Shown here in pieces: positions 12,032-20,789 of a stretch of 64,000 nucleotides of DNA. A program made the translations under genes and the position numbers. The stretch is from positions 999,501 through 1,063,500 of the forward strand of contig NZ_CP140153.1 of the NCBI RefSeq assembly GCF_034479635.1, in the 5' to 3' direction. This DNA comes from Guyparkeria halophila (GTDB taxonomy: Bacteria > Pseudomonadota > Gammaproteobacteria > Halothiobacillales > Halothiobacillaceae). The notes under the pieces are model-generated. The model had not been told where the DNA came from, searched no databases, and saw only the letters and a program-made list of their open reading frames with translations. Each line of letters opens with the position of its first letter. Position 1 is the stretch's first letter.

Positions 12032-13189
12032 ATGAAGAAGGCCGTGCTGATCTTTTACGACGCGCGCATGCTTGGTCACGAGCCGTCTGGCTGGGACACC
12101 CAGCACCCGGAATGGAGCGATGCCGTCAAGGCGATGATCGCCCATCAGTATCCCGAAGCCAGCCTGGAGACTTACGCCTACCCGGAGCGTCCGGAGCGGT
12201 TGACGGCGATTGTCGAACGGCTGAAGGCCGAACCCGTCGACGGCCAAGGCTGGCGGGTCCCGATGCCGGTGACGCATGCTCAGCTCCAGCGAGTCCACTC
12301 GGTCGAGTATTTGGCCTATATCGAATCGCTGGTCGGTGCCTCGGGCTGGCTGGCACAGGACACGACGGCGGTTTCCCCCGAAAGTGTGGTCGCGGCGAGG
12401 CTGGCTGCCGGCGCCGGCATCAGCGCCATCGAGGCAATTGCCAGCGGGGAAGGGCGCCACACCTTCTGTATCGTGCGCCCGCCGGGTCACCACGCCTCGA
12501 CCGACGATGCGAGAGGCTTCTGCCTATACAACAACATCGCCGTGGCCGCCATGCATGCGCGGGAGGTACTAGGCTTTCGGCGCGTGATGATTTGGGACTG
12601 GGACATGCACCACGGCAACGGCACCCAGGACATCTTCTACGACCGGCCCGACGTGCTGGTGGTCGACAGCCACTGCGAGGCCCCGTTCTATCCCGGAACC
12701 GGCAAGCTGACTGAAACCGGCACCGGGGCCGGGGTGGGCTACCACCTCAACGTGCCCTTTCCCCGGGGAAGCGGCAACGCGGCGCTGCTCGATGTGCTCG
12801 AGCAGGTGGTGCGCCCCGCGGCCCGGGCGTTCCGGCCCGAACTCATCCTGATTTCCGCCGGGTTTGACTGCCACTATCTGGATCAGACCTGCGCCATGGA
12901 CGAAACCGGGTTTGCGGCGCTGACGCAGCACATGTGCGCCCTGGCACAGGAGGTTTGCGACGATCGGCTGGTGGTGATGCTTGAGGGCGGCTACAACGCC
13001 CAGGCGCTGTCGGATAGCGCGCATGCCACCGTCCGGGCGCTTGCCGGCGAGACGATTACGGATATCAATGTGCTGCCGGTGGACGAGGGCCGTGCCGCGG
13101 TGGCCGAGGCGGCGCGCTTCCATGCCGATACCATTGCCGCGCTTGGGCGGCCATCGGCGCCGCCGGACCGGACCAGCGGTTCACGATAG
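12032..13189 (+). CDS. Histone deacetylase family protein (acetylpolyamine/acetoin-type amidohydrolase)
   Basis: A 385-residue zinc-dependent deacetylase of the HDAC/AcuC/AphA superfamily. The signature elements are all present: RPPGHHA near residue 151, the zinc-binding block DWDMHHGNGTQ near residue 189 (Asp and His ligands), and ISAGFDCHYLD near residue 274 (third ligand). The bacterial class II type often acts on acetylated polyamines or small amides, so the substrate is not certain. The ATG at 12032 begins MKKAVLIFYDARMLGH; a longer in-frame extension upstream has no good ribosome-binding site. It lies on the opposite strand inside the normally contiguous infC-rpmI-rplT group. Confidence 0.93.
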   Translation: MKKAVLIFYDARMLGHEPSGWDTQHPEWSDAVKAMIAHQYPEASLETYAYPERPERLTAIVERLKAEPVDGQGWRVPMPVTHAQLQRVHSVEYLAYIESLVGASGWLAQDTTAVSPESVVAARLAAGAGISAIEAIASGEGRHTFCIVRPPGHHASTDDARGFCLYNNIAVAAMHAREVLGFRRVMIWDWDMHHGNGTQDIFYDRPDVLVVDSHCEAPFYPGTGKLTETGTGAGVGYHLNVPFPRGSGNAALLDVLEQVVRPAARAFRPELILISAGFDCHYLDQTCAMDETGFAALTQHMCALAQEVCDDRLVVMLEGGYNAQALSDSAHATVRALAGETITDINVLPVDEGRAAVAEAARFHADTIAALGRPSAPPDRTSGSR

Positions 13190-13245
13190 GAAAGGCCGGG
13201 TGAGGTTCCCAGGATCCAGGCCCGTCGATCGTCTCGGACAAACGA

Positions 13246-13270
13246 AAAACCCGCCGAAGAGGCGGGTTTT
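13246..13270 (-). terminator. Intrinsic terminator after infC
   Basis: A ten-base stem AAAACCCGCC/GGCGGGTTTT with a five-base loop. On the minus strand it is followed by TTTTTCGTTT, so it should stop infC transcription. It can also serve the converging deacetylase gene on the plus strand. Confidence 0.88.
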
Positions 13271-13295
13271 GGGAATCACACCGAACGATTGTCGT

Positions 13296-13844
13296 TCAGG
13301 TCTTGGTCGGGCGTGGTGCCATCACCATGGTGGCCTGTCGGCCTTCCATGCGAGGCTTTTGCTCGACGGTGGCCAGGTTCGACAGGTCTTCCTCGATGCG
13401 AGAAAGCAATTCGGCACCCAGGTCCCGGTGGGCCATCTCTCGACCGCGGAAGCGCAGGGTGATCTTCACCTTGTCGCCGGCCTCGAGGAAGCGAGTCGCA
13501 TTACGCAGCTTGACCTGGTAGTCGTGATCTTCCGTGCCGGGACGGAATTTCACCTCCTTGATCTCGATATGCTTCTGCTTCTTCTTGGCCTCGGCCGCCT
13601 TCTTGCTCTGCTGATACTTGAACTTGCCGAAGTCCATGATCTTGCAGACAGGCGGCTTGGCTGTAGGCGAGACCTCGACCAGGTCCATCCCGGCCGTGAC
13701 GGCGCGTTCCCTTGCCTCGTCGGTGTCGACAACACCCACCTGCTCGCCGTTTTCGTCGACGAGCCGGACTTCCCGGATGGTGATCTGGTCGTTGATCCGT
13801 GGGTCGTCGCTTTTGGCTGGACCCTTTCCGCGTTGTTGAGCGAT
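13296..13844 (-). CDS. infC: Translation initiation factor IF-3, probable AUC start
   Basis: IF-3 binds the 30S subunit and discriminates start codons. The N-terminal domain [20 protein letters not shown], the lysine-rich linker around [15 protein letters not shown], and the C-terminal [16 protein letters not shown] are typical. No ATG fits the expected N-terminus. A TTG at 13859 opens a longer frame, but it lies directly at the ribosome-binding sequence GGAGGG, whereas an ATC codon at 13844 is placed eight bases after GGAGG and gives a normal 182-residue protein (start read as Met, then AQQRGKG). infC of enteric bacteria starts with the rare AUU, which makes the gene subject to IF-3 autorepression, so AUC here is plausible. 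Confidence 0.95.
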   Translation of the reverse strand: MAQQRGKGPAKSDDPRINDQITIREVRLVDENGEQVGVVDTDEARERAVTAGMDLVEVSPTAKPPVCKIMDFGKFKYQQSKKAAEAKKKQKHIEIKEVKFRPGTEDHDYQVKLRNATRFLEAGDKVKITLRFRGREMAHRDLGAELLSRIEEDLSNLATVEQKPRMEGRQATMVMAPRPTKT

Positions 13845-13929
13845 GTTCGTACCCTCCAATCAGGTTTGGACGAGAATAGTAACCCAGAGCGACCGGCTCC
13901 GGGAGAATTGGCGAAAAATTAGCATATAA

Positions 13930-14196
13930 GGGAAGGTCTGCACGAATCCGATGCCACTCTGGCCTGGCGAGTCGTTCGTGATCAAGGCGCGATGTCGCCG
14001 GCGTGCCGGCGGCACGTCAAGACATCGCAACGCGGAGCACGGGCGACTCGCCAGGCCCCGCCGGGCGCCCCTTGAGCCGGGCATCTGCTGCGTTGTCGTC
14101 CTTGGAAAGGGAACCACCCTTCCGCGGCGGACGAACGCCTTGCATCTGCCCGGCTCAAGGCGCGCAGAGTGGTATCGGATTCGTGCAGACCTTCCC
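13930..14196. repeat. Full-length dispersed palindromic element A (267 bp)
   Basis: The ends 13930-13961 and 14165-14196 are 32-base inverted repeats with one mismatch (GGGAAGGTCTGCACGAATCC type). Inside are two further hairpins: a perfect 14-bp stem pairing 13961-13974 with 14044-14057, and a 12-bp stem pairing 14071-14082 with 14148-14159. The whole can fold as a three-way junction. It lies between thrS and infC. Its inner sequence differs from the copies at 57356 and 61613, but its architecture and length match. No open reading frame of note is inside. Confidence 0.85.
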
Positions 14197-14197
14197 G

Positions 14198-14223
14198 AGC
14201 CGCGGTGGTTGCCAACCGCGGCT
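14198..14223. repeat. Hairpin next to element A, downstream of thrS
   Basis: AGCCGCGGT and ACCGCGGCT form a nine-base stem with an eight-base loop directly after the thrS stop and abutting element A. No T-run follows on the minus strand, so read-through into infC is possible. Confidence 0.5.
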
Positions 14224-14258
14224 GGTTGTCCCGTGCCTGTGCCTGGTCTTAGCGATTC

Positions 14259-16166
14259 TTAGCGATGCTCGGCGATCTCGCCCTTGAGGCGTTCGATCAA
14301 CTCGTCGACCTTGACCGAGCCAAGATCCTCGCCCGAACGGGTGCGCACGGAAACCGAATCGGCATCGATCTCGCGGTCGCCCGCGACCAGCAGGTAGGGC
14401 ACGCGCTCGAGGGTGTGCTCGCGGATCTTGAAGCCGACCTTCTCGTTGCGCAGGTCGGCCTCTGCCCGCAGGCCGGCCGCCTTGAGGCGTTCGGCGACCG
14501 CATCGACGTATTCGGCGTGCTTGTCGGTGATGCCCATGGTCACGGCCTGGGTCGGGGCGAGCCACAGCGGCATCTGGCCGGCGTGGTGCTCGATCAGGAT
14601 GCCGATGAAGCGTTCCATCGAGCCGACGATCGCGCGGTGCAGCATGACCGGGTGCTTGCGCTCGCTGTGCTCGTCGACGTAGGTCGCGCCCAGGCGCTCG
14701 GGCATCATGAAGTCCACCTGGATGGTGCCCAACTGCCAGGTCCGGCCGATGGCATCCGACAGGTGATATTCGATCTTCGGCCCATAGAAGGCACCTTCGC
14801 CCGGCAGTTCTTCCCATGCGACGTTCGCCGCACGTAACGCGCTGCGCAGGGCTTCTTCGGCCTCGTCCCAGACCTCGTCCGCGCCCATGCGCTTGTCCGG
14901 GCGGGTGGCGATCTTCACCTGCACATCCGAGAAGCCGAAGGTCTCGTAGACCTCGAGCGCTTGGCCGTGGAAGGCGCGCACCTCGGGCTCGATCTGCTTT
15001 TCGGTGCAGAAGATGTGGCCGTCGTCCTGGGTAAACCCGCGCACGCGCAGGATGCCGTGCAGTGCGCCCGAGGGCTCGTTGCGGTGGCAGGAGCCGAACT
15101 CGCCGTAGCGGATCGGCAGGTCACGGTAGGAATGCAGGCCGTGGTTGAACACCTGGACGTGGCCCGGGCAGTTCATCGGCTTGACCGCGTAGGTGCGCTT
15201 CTCCGACTCGGTGAAGAACATGTTCTCCTGGTAGTTGTCCCAGTGGCCGGACTTCTTCCACAGGGACACGTCCAGGATCTGCGGGCACTTGATCTCCGCG
15301 TAGCCCGAGCGCTTGTAAACATCGCGCATGTAGGACTCGATCACCTGCCAGATCGCCCAGCCGCGCGGGTGCCAGAACACCAGGCCCGGCGCCTCGTCCT
15401 GGAAATGGAACAGGTCGAGCTGCTTGCCCAGGCGACGGTGGTCGCGCTTCTCGGCTTCCTCGCGCTGCTTGAGGTAGCGCTTGAGTTCCTTGTCGGAGGC
15501 GAAGGCGGTGCCGTAGACGCGGGTAAGCATCTCGTTGTCGGAATCCCCACGCCAGTAGGCGCCGGCCACCTTCAGGAGCTTGAAGGCCTTGAGCTTGTTG
15601 GTGTGCGGCACGTGCGGGCCGCGGCAGAGATCGGTGAAGTCGCCCTGGGTGTAGATGGAGAGCTCCTGCTCACCCGGGATGTCCTTGATGATCTCGACCT
15701 TGTAGTCCTCGCCCAGGTCCTTGAAGAAACGCACCGCATCGTCGCGTTCCATCACGCGGCGTTCGAGCTCGTCGCCCTCGGTGGCCAGCTCGCGCATGCG
15801 GGTCTCGATCTTCTCCAGGTCCTCGTCGTTGAAGGGCCGGTCGAAGGCGAAGTCGTAGTAGAAGCCCTGGTCGATGACCGGGCCGATGGTGACCTGCGCT
15901 TCCGGGTAGAGCTGCTTGACCGCCTGGGCCATCAGGTGCGCGGTGGAGTGGCGGATGATCTCGACGCCCTCCTGGTCCTTCGCCGTGACGATGGCGATGT
16001 CCGCGTCCTTCTCGACCGTGCGCGACAGATCGACCAGTGTGCCGTCGATCTTGCCGGCCACGGCGGCCTTGGCCAGGCCCGGTCCGATGTCGGATGCGAT
16101 CTCGGCGAGTGAGACGGGGTGATCGAACGTGCGCTGACTGCCGTCGGGTAGCGTGATAGTCGGCAT
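14259..16166 (-). CDS. thrS: Threonyl-tRNA synthetase
   Basis: A 635-residue class II synthetase with the full bacterial domain set: TGS domain at residues 1-60 ([20 protein letters not shown]), editing domain with [16 protein letters not shown] near residue 73, catalytic core with zinc ligands ([13 protein letters not shown] and later [19 protein letters not shown]), and C-terminal anticodon-binding domain. An in-frame GTG upstream would add 34 residues, but the ATG at 16166 has GGAGGG in front and matches the family start. In enteric bacteria thrS represses itself through a tRNA-like leader, which I could not identify here. Confidence 0.98.
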   Translation of the reverse strand: MPTITLPDGSQRTFDHPVSLAEIASDIGPGLAKAAVAGKIDGTLVDLSRTVEKDADIAIVTAKDQEGVEIIRHSTAHLMAQAVKQLYPEAQVTIGPVIDQGFYYDFAFDRPFNDEDLEKIETRMRELATEGDELERRVMERDDAVRFFKDLGEDYKVEIIKDIPGEQELSIYTQGDFTDLCRGPHVPHTNKLKAFKLLKVAGAYWRGDSDNEMLTRVYGTAFASDKELKRYLKQREEAEKRDHRRLGKQLDLFHFQDEAPGLVFWHPRGWAIWQVIESYMRDVYKRSGYAEIKCPQILDVSLWKKSGHWDNYQENMFFTESEKRTYAVKPMNCPGHVQVFNHGLHSYRDLPIRYGEFGSCHRNEPSGALHGILRVRGFTQDDGHIFCTEKQIEPEVRAFHGQALEVYETFGFSDVQVKIATRPDKRMGADEVWDEAEEALRSALRAANVAWEELPGEGAFYGPKIEYHLSDAIGRTWQLGTIQVDFMMPERLGATYVDEHSERKHPVMLHRAIVGSMERFIGILIEHHAGQMPLWLAPTQAVTMGITDKHAEYVDAVAERLKAAGLRAEADLRNEKVGFKIREHTLERVPYLLVAGDREIDADSVSVRTRSGEDLGSVKVDELIERLKGEIAEHR

Positions 16167-16282
16167 GTGCCCTCCTGAGCTGGGATGCCAGTGGCGGGCC
16201 CTACCAAAGCCCGCGTTTGCATCCGTGTGGGTCGAAGGGTGCGGACAGCCGGAACCGTCGTGGCGCACCCGCCATGGTTTTA

Positions 16283-16343
16283 GGGAAACTCTGCACGAAT
16301 ACCAAGCCCCGCCGGGCGGTATGGCATTCGTGCAGCGTTTCCC
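16283..16343. repeat. Short copy of the dispersed palindromic element (61 bp)
   Basis: GGGAAACTCTGCACGAATACC at the left and an imperfect inverse ending GCAGCGTTTCCC at the right leave only about 20 bases between the arms. It appears to be an internally deleted copy of the larger elements. It lies upstream of thrS. Confidence 0.7.
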
Positions 16344-17006
16344 CAGAAGAGCGCGGATGATATCAAAGCCATCTGATCGCGTGGAGTCGACTTTTGGCGG
16401 GATGCGTCATTTGCCCGCGCGTCTCGGCAGTCGCCGGCGTGCCGGTTGCTCGCCTGTGCGAATGCCGCCGAGGGTCCGGATTTTCGTAGGCATCCTCGGT
16501 TGCCGCCATGAGTGGTGCTGGATCGTGGTCTGATTCGGGACGCCACACGGCGCGCGAGTGCCTGCGCCTTTCGCTTGGGGTTCTCGCAAGTGGTTGACGA
16601 TCTGGCAATAATTTCCTGTTCCTTTTTGTTCCTGTTGTGCCGAAGGCGTGTCGGGATAAGCTCCAAGCGAGAATCGGCGGCCTCCATGGGCACGTGAAGG
16701 CCATGCGGGGTTCAAGCGCGTCACCCGCCTGTGAGTGGCGCGCCTGCGAGGCGCCGGTTCGGGCATGGGGGCCTCTGTGTCGTGCTCGGCCTGACCCGAA
16801 ATCGAACCACAGCTGGCTACCCGTCGAGTCTCGAGTTGCAAGGTATTTGGCTCCGAATCGGAAGGTTGAGCCGCTTGATGCCGCCAATGGACTGGGCAGG
16901 GGATTTGGAGTCTTTAAGTCAATCGAAGGCCGGACGTAGCTGGATGGCTACGTGCCGGTTGTTGGCCAATCGAGGTTATCCACCGAATGGCTAAAGGGAT
17001 AGGACG
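16344..17006. other. Gene-free region upstream of the TolC-type gene
   Basis: About 660 bases with no convincing coding sequence. The open frames here have odd composition and no good ribosome-binding sites. The interval should hold the promoter of the lap-type secretion operon to the right. AT-richer sequence around 16600-16630 (ATAATTTCCTGTTCC) is the most promoter-like part, but I cannot define boxes. Confidence 0.4.
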
Positions 17007-18425
17007 ATGAAAACAATAAAGCAGAAAACGTTGTCAACGCTGGTGGCTGCCGGGTTGATGGGGGCGCCGATGACCGTGCTGGCGCAGTCAGAGCAACCGG
17101 ATGACCTGGCCACGGTCGTCCAGCAGGCGATCGAGTCCAATCCGGACGTGCAGTCGAACTGGCATGCGTTTGTCTCGTCGGGACACGATATCGACGTGGC
17201 TCGCGGGGGCTACCTGCCCACCGTCGACGCGGTCGCCAGTGTCGGCCAGGAGTCCCGCAACTACGGGGTGAACGAGGACTATTCCGTTGCCGCGGCGGAA
17301 ATCTCGCTCACGCAGATGCTTTACGACGGCTTTTTCACCCGCTCCGAGGTCGAGCGCCTCGACAACGCTCAACTCGTCCGCTACTACGAATTGCTGGGTA
17401 GCGCTGAAGACATCGCGCTGGAGGCACTGACCGCCTACCAGGACGTGCTTCGCCGTCGCGAACTGGTGGACCTGGCGCAGGAAAGCTACCAGGAACATCT
17501 CGACGTCAAGGCCCAGATCGAGGAAAGCTCGCAGGCCGGCGTGGCACGCGGGGCGGACCTTGAGCAGATCAACGCCCGCGTGTCGTTGTCCGAGTCCAAC
17601 TTGGTCACCGAGATCTCCAACCTGCACGACGTGACGGCCCGTTACTTGCGCATCGTCGGTGAGCGACCGGCCGATCGGCTCGCGCCGATCTCCCTGGATG
17701 ATTCGACCCTGGCCCCCGATGTGGCAGAGGCCTTGAAATTGGCCTACGAGGGCAACCCGTCGTTCCGCGCCGCCCTGCGGGACATCGAATCCTCGCGCGC
17801 CGCGGTCCAGAGAGAGCGAGCGTCCTATCAACCGCGACTGAACCTCAATGCCAGCTACGGTGTCGACAATCGCGATGATTTTGGCGTACGCGAGAATCAG
17901 CGCGATGCCCGCGTCGGCCTCGAACTGCGCATGAACCTTTATAACGGGGGCAGCGATCGCGCCGCGATCAAGAGTGCCGCCGAGCAGTTGAACGTGGCCA
18001 AGAGCCAGCGAGACCGCGCCTGCGTGAACATGCGGCAGACGCTGCAAATTGCCTACAACGATGTGCGCAAGCTCTCCGAGCAGGTGGAGACGCTCAACAA
18101 CTATCGTCTTTCCGCCGACCGGGTGCGGGTGGCGTATCGCAACCAGTTCCAGATCGGCCAGCGCACGCTGCTGGATGTACTCGACTCGGAAAACGAGTTC
18201 TTCCAGGCCAGCCGTTCCTACGTCAACGCCGAGGCCGATCGCCGGGTGGCTATTGCCCGAGCGCTTGCAGCCAGCGGGCGTCTGCTCGAGTCGCTGGACG
18301 TCCGCCGCGACGGCCTGCCCAGCCTTGCCGATCTGGGAGCCGAGCGCCTGCCGGTCGACACGGATTCTGCCTGCCCGAGCGTCGACGTCGCGATGAACCT
18401 CCCCGAGGTGCCCCGCACGCAATGA
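17007..18425 (+). CDS. TolC-family outer membrane protein of a type I secretion system (LapE-like)
   Basis: The 472-residue protein has a signal peptide (MKTIKQKTLSTLVAAGLMGA, cleavage probably after VLAQ) and the two-repeat outer-membrane-factor architecture: long amphipathic helices around residues 50-220 and 260-430, with the recurring segment QMLYDGFFTRSEVERLDN. It should form the trimeric outer-membrane channel of a tripartite exporter. It is first in a plus-strand operon with an ABC exporter, a fusion protein, a LuxR-type protein and a small protein. With LapA, LapD and LapG homologues facing it, the likely cargo is the adhesin. It may also serve the RTX system at 47.6-51.2 kb, which has no TolC gene. 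Confidence 0.93.
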   Translation: MKTIKQKTLSTLVAAGLMGAPMTVLAQSEQPDDLATVVQQAIESNPDVQSNWHAFVSSGHDIDVARGGYLPTVDAVASVGQESRNYGVNEDYSVAAAEISLTQMLYDGFFTRSEVERLDNAQLVRYYELLGSAEDIALEALTAYQDVLRRRELVDLAQESYQEHLDVKAQIEESSQAGVARGADLEQINARVSLSESNLVTEISNLHDVTARYLRIVGERPADRLAPISLDDSTLAPDVAEALKLAYEGNPSFRAALRDIESSRAAVQRERASYQPRLNLNASYGVDNRDDFGVRENQRDARVGLELRMNLYNGGSDRAAIKSAAEQLNVAKSQRDRACVNMRQTLQIAYNDVRKLSEQVETLNNYRLSADRVRVAYRNQFQIGQRTLLDVLDSENEFFQASRSYVNAEADRRVAIARALAASGRLLESLDVRRDGLPSLADLGAERLPVDTDSACPSVDVAMNLPEVPRTQ

Positions 18426-18575
18426 TTGACGGACACCGCTCTCATGGTGAATCGTTCCCTCTGCATCGGGAGCGGCGGGATGCCTGTGCCGTGTGCTCCG
18501 GGCTGGTGGCGTTGATCCTGTCGGCCACCCGTGCAACGGATTCTCGTTTCTGGACAGGCATGGCGCGGGGGTGGA

Positions 18576-20789
18576 ATGCCGAACGAACGGGTTGAGCGAC
18601 GCCAAGTTGGTCATGACGGCCAGGATGAGGGGGAAAGCCGGGATGACCAGGCAAGTCGCGAGGGCGGATCAAGCCGCGATGCACTGACCGATTGCCTGAT
18701 GTTCCTGTGCCGATACCACGGCAAACCCATGTCCCGCGAATCACTGGTCGCCGGGCTGCCGCTCGAGCGGGGTCGGTTGGCACCGCCCGAGTTCGAGCGG
18801 GCGAGCAAGCGGGCAGGCCTGTCGAGTCAGTTGGTTTCCGGCAAGCTGACGGCGGTGAATCCGGCTCTCCTGCCGGCCGTTCTCCTGTGCCAGGACGACA
18901 GCGCCTGCGTGCTGACTGGCATCGATCGCAAGGCGGGTATCGCCACGGTGGTCTATCCGGAGCTCAACGATGCCGAGGTCGAGGTTGACCTCGAATCCCT
19001 CCGGGCCGAGTTCAGCGGCTGGTTCATCTACGTCCAGCCACGCTTTTCGTTCGATGAGCGCGCCGGCAACCTGAAACCGAAGCGTGACCAGCACTGGTTC
19101 TGGGGCGTGATTCGCGAGAACCGCAGCCTGTACCGCGACGTGCTCGTGGCGGCGGTGATGATCAACCTGTTCGCCGTGGCGATGCCGTTGTTCATCATGA
19201 ACGTCTACGACCGGGTGGTGCCGAACGCCGCGACCGAGACGCTCTGGGTGCTGGCGGCAGGGGTGTTGCTCGCGATCAGCGCCGACCTGGCGCTGCGGAT
19301 CATGCGCAGCCGCTTCGTCGATCTGGCCGCGAGCCGAGCGGACGTGAAGCTCTCCTCGTCGATCATGGAACGCGTGCTGGGCATGCGCATGGCCAACCGT
19401 CCCACCTCCACGGGCTCGTTCGCCAACACCGTGCATGCCTTCGAGTCGGTGCGCACGTTCATCGGCTCGATGAGCGTGGTCGCCCTGGTCGATCTACCTT
19501 TTGTCCTGCTCTTTGCCGGCATCGTCGCCCTGATCGGCTGGCAGCTCGTGATACCGATCGTGGTGGGCGCGCTGGGTGTGCTGCTGTACGCCTTGAGTGC
19601 CCAATCGCGATTGCAGCGGTTGTCCGAGGAAGCCATGCGCGCTGGCGCGATGCGCAACGCGACGCTGGTCGAGGGGCTGACCGACATCGAGACGGTCAAG
19701 GCCTTCGGCGTGGAAAGCCGTATCCAGGCGGACTGGGAAAAGACCTCGGTTTTTCTCGCGCAGAACGCGGCACGGATGCGATTGCTGTCCGCCTCGGTGG
19801 TCAGCGGGGCGCAATGGGCCCAGCACGCGGTGGGCATCACGATCATCGTGGTGGGCGTTTACCTGATCATGGAAGGTGAATTGAGCCTCGGCGGAATGAT
19901 CGCCGCCTACCTGCTGTCATCGAGGGCCATGGCGCCAATCGGCCAGGCGGCGGGATTGGTGATGCAGTATCACCAGTCGGCGGCGGCACTGGACTCGCTC
20001 GACGAGGTGATGGAACAACCGGTCGAGCGCCCGCCGGGCAAGTCCTGGATCAGCCGGCCCGGCCTGAAGGGCGAGATCGAGTTTCGTGGCGTAAGCTTTT
20101 CCTACCCGCAGACCGGCGGGGTGGTGCTCGACGACGTGAGTTTCCGCATTGGTGCCGGCGAGCACGTCGCTGTGTTGGGACGAAACGGGTCGGGCAAGAG
20201 CACCATCGAGAAACTGATCCTCGGCCTCTACGAGCCGGATGCCGGCGCGGTACTGATCGACGGCGTCGATGCCCGTCAGATCGATCCGGCGGAATTGCGT
20301 CGGGCGATCGGGTACGTGCCCCAGGACATCTCCCTGTTCCATGGCTCGCTGCAGGACAACCTGACCCTCGGGGCGCCGGGCGTCGACGATGCGCGGATTC
20401 TCGAGGTCGCCAAACTCAGCGGTCTCGCGCCCATGATCAACCGCCATCCGGAAGGCTTCGACATGCCGATGGGCGAGCGCGGCCAGTTCGTCTCCGGTGG
20501 CCAGCGCCAGTCGATCGCCATCGCCCGTGCGTTGCTGCATGACCCGCCTATGCTGGTCCTCGACGAGCCCACCGGCGCGCTGGATCATTCCAGCGAGGCG
20601 TCGATCAAGCGCAACCTCCAACAGGTGGCCGGGCATAAAACCCTGCTGGTCAACACCCATCGCAGCTCGATGCTGGAGCTGGTGGATCGCATCCTGGTGC
20701 TCGATGCCGGCAAGCTGGTCGCCGACGGACCCAAGCAGGAGGTCATCGAGGCACTGCGCCAGGGACGGATCTCGGGGGCCGAGCGATGA
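18576..20789 (+). CDS. lapB: Type I secretion ABC transporter (LapB-like)
   Basis: A 737-residue inner-membrane exporter. The N-terminal C39-like domain (about residues 35-160, beginning LTDCLMFLCRYHGKPMSRESL) lacks the complete cysteine-protease motif, so it is a chaperone-like domain that should not cleave cargo, as in exporters of RTX adhesins. Six membrane helices at about 180-450 are followed by the nucleotide-binding domain with Walker A GRNGSGKST, signature VSGGQRQS and Walker B MLVLDEPTG. I prefer the ATG at 18576 over one 45 bases upstream, because a G-rich ribosome-binding region precedes it. It overlaps the next gene by four bases. Confidence 0.93.
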   Translation: MPNERVERRQVGHDGQDEGESRDDQASREGGSSRDALTDCLMFLCRYHGKPMSRESLVAGLPLERGRLAPPEFERASKRAGLSSQLVSGKLTAVNPALLPAVLLCQDDSACVLTGIDRKAGIATVVYPELNDAEVEVDLESLRAEFSGWFIYVQPRFSFDERAGNLKPKRDQHWFWGVIRENRSLYRDVLVAAVMINLFAVAMPLFIMNVYDRVVPNAATETLWVLAAGVLLAISADLALRIMRSRFVDLAASRADVKLSSSIMERVLGMRMANRPTSTGSFANTVHAFESVRTFIGSMSVVALVDLPFVLLFAGIVALIGWQLVIPIVVGALGVLLYALSAQSRLQRLSEEAMRAGAMRNATLVEGLTDIETVKAFGVESRIQADWEKTSVFLAQNAARMRLLSASVVSGAQWAQHAVGITIIVVGVYLIMEGELSLGGMIAAYLLSSRAMAPIGQAAGLVMQYHQSAAALDSLDEVMEQPVERPPGKSWISRPGLKGEIEFRGVSFSYPQTGGVVLDDVSFRIGAGEHVAVLGRNGSGKSTIEKLILGLYEPDAGAVLIDGVDARQIDPAELRRAIGYVPQDISLFHGSLQDNLTLGAPGVDDARILEVAKLSGLAPMINRHPEGFDMPMGERGQFVSGGQRQSIAIARALLHDPPMLVLDEPTGALDHSSEASIKRNLQQVAGHKTLLVNTHRSSMLELVDRILVLDAGKLVADGPKQEVIEALRQGRISGAER

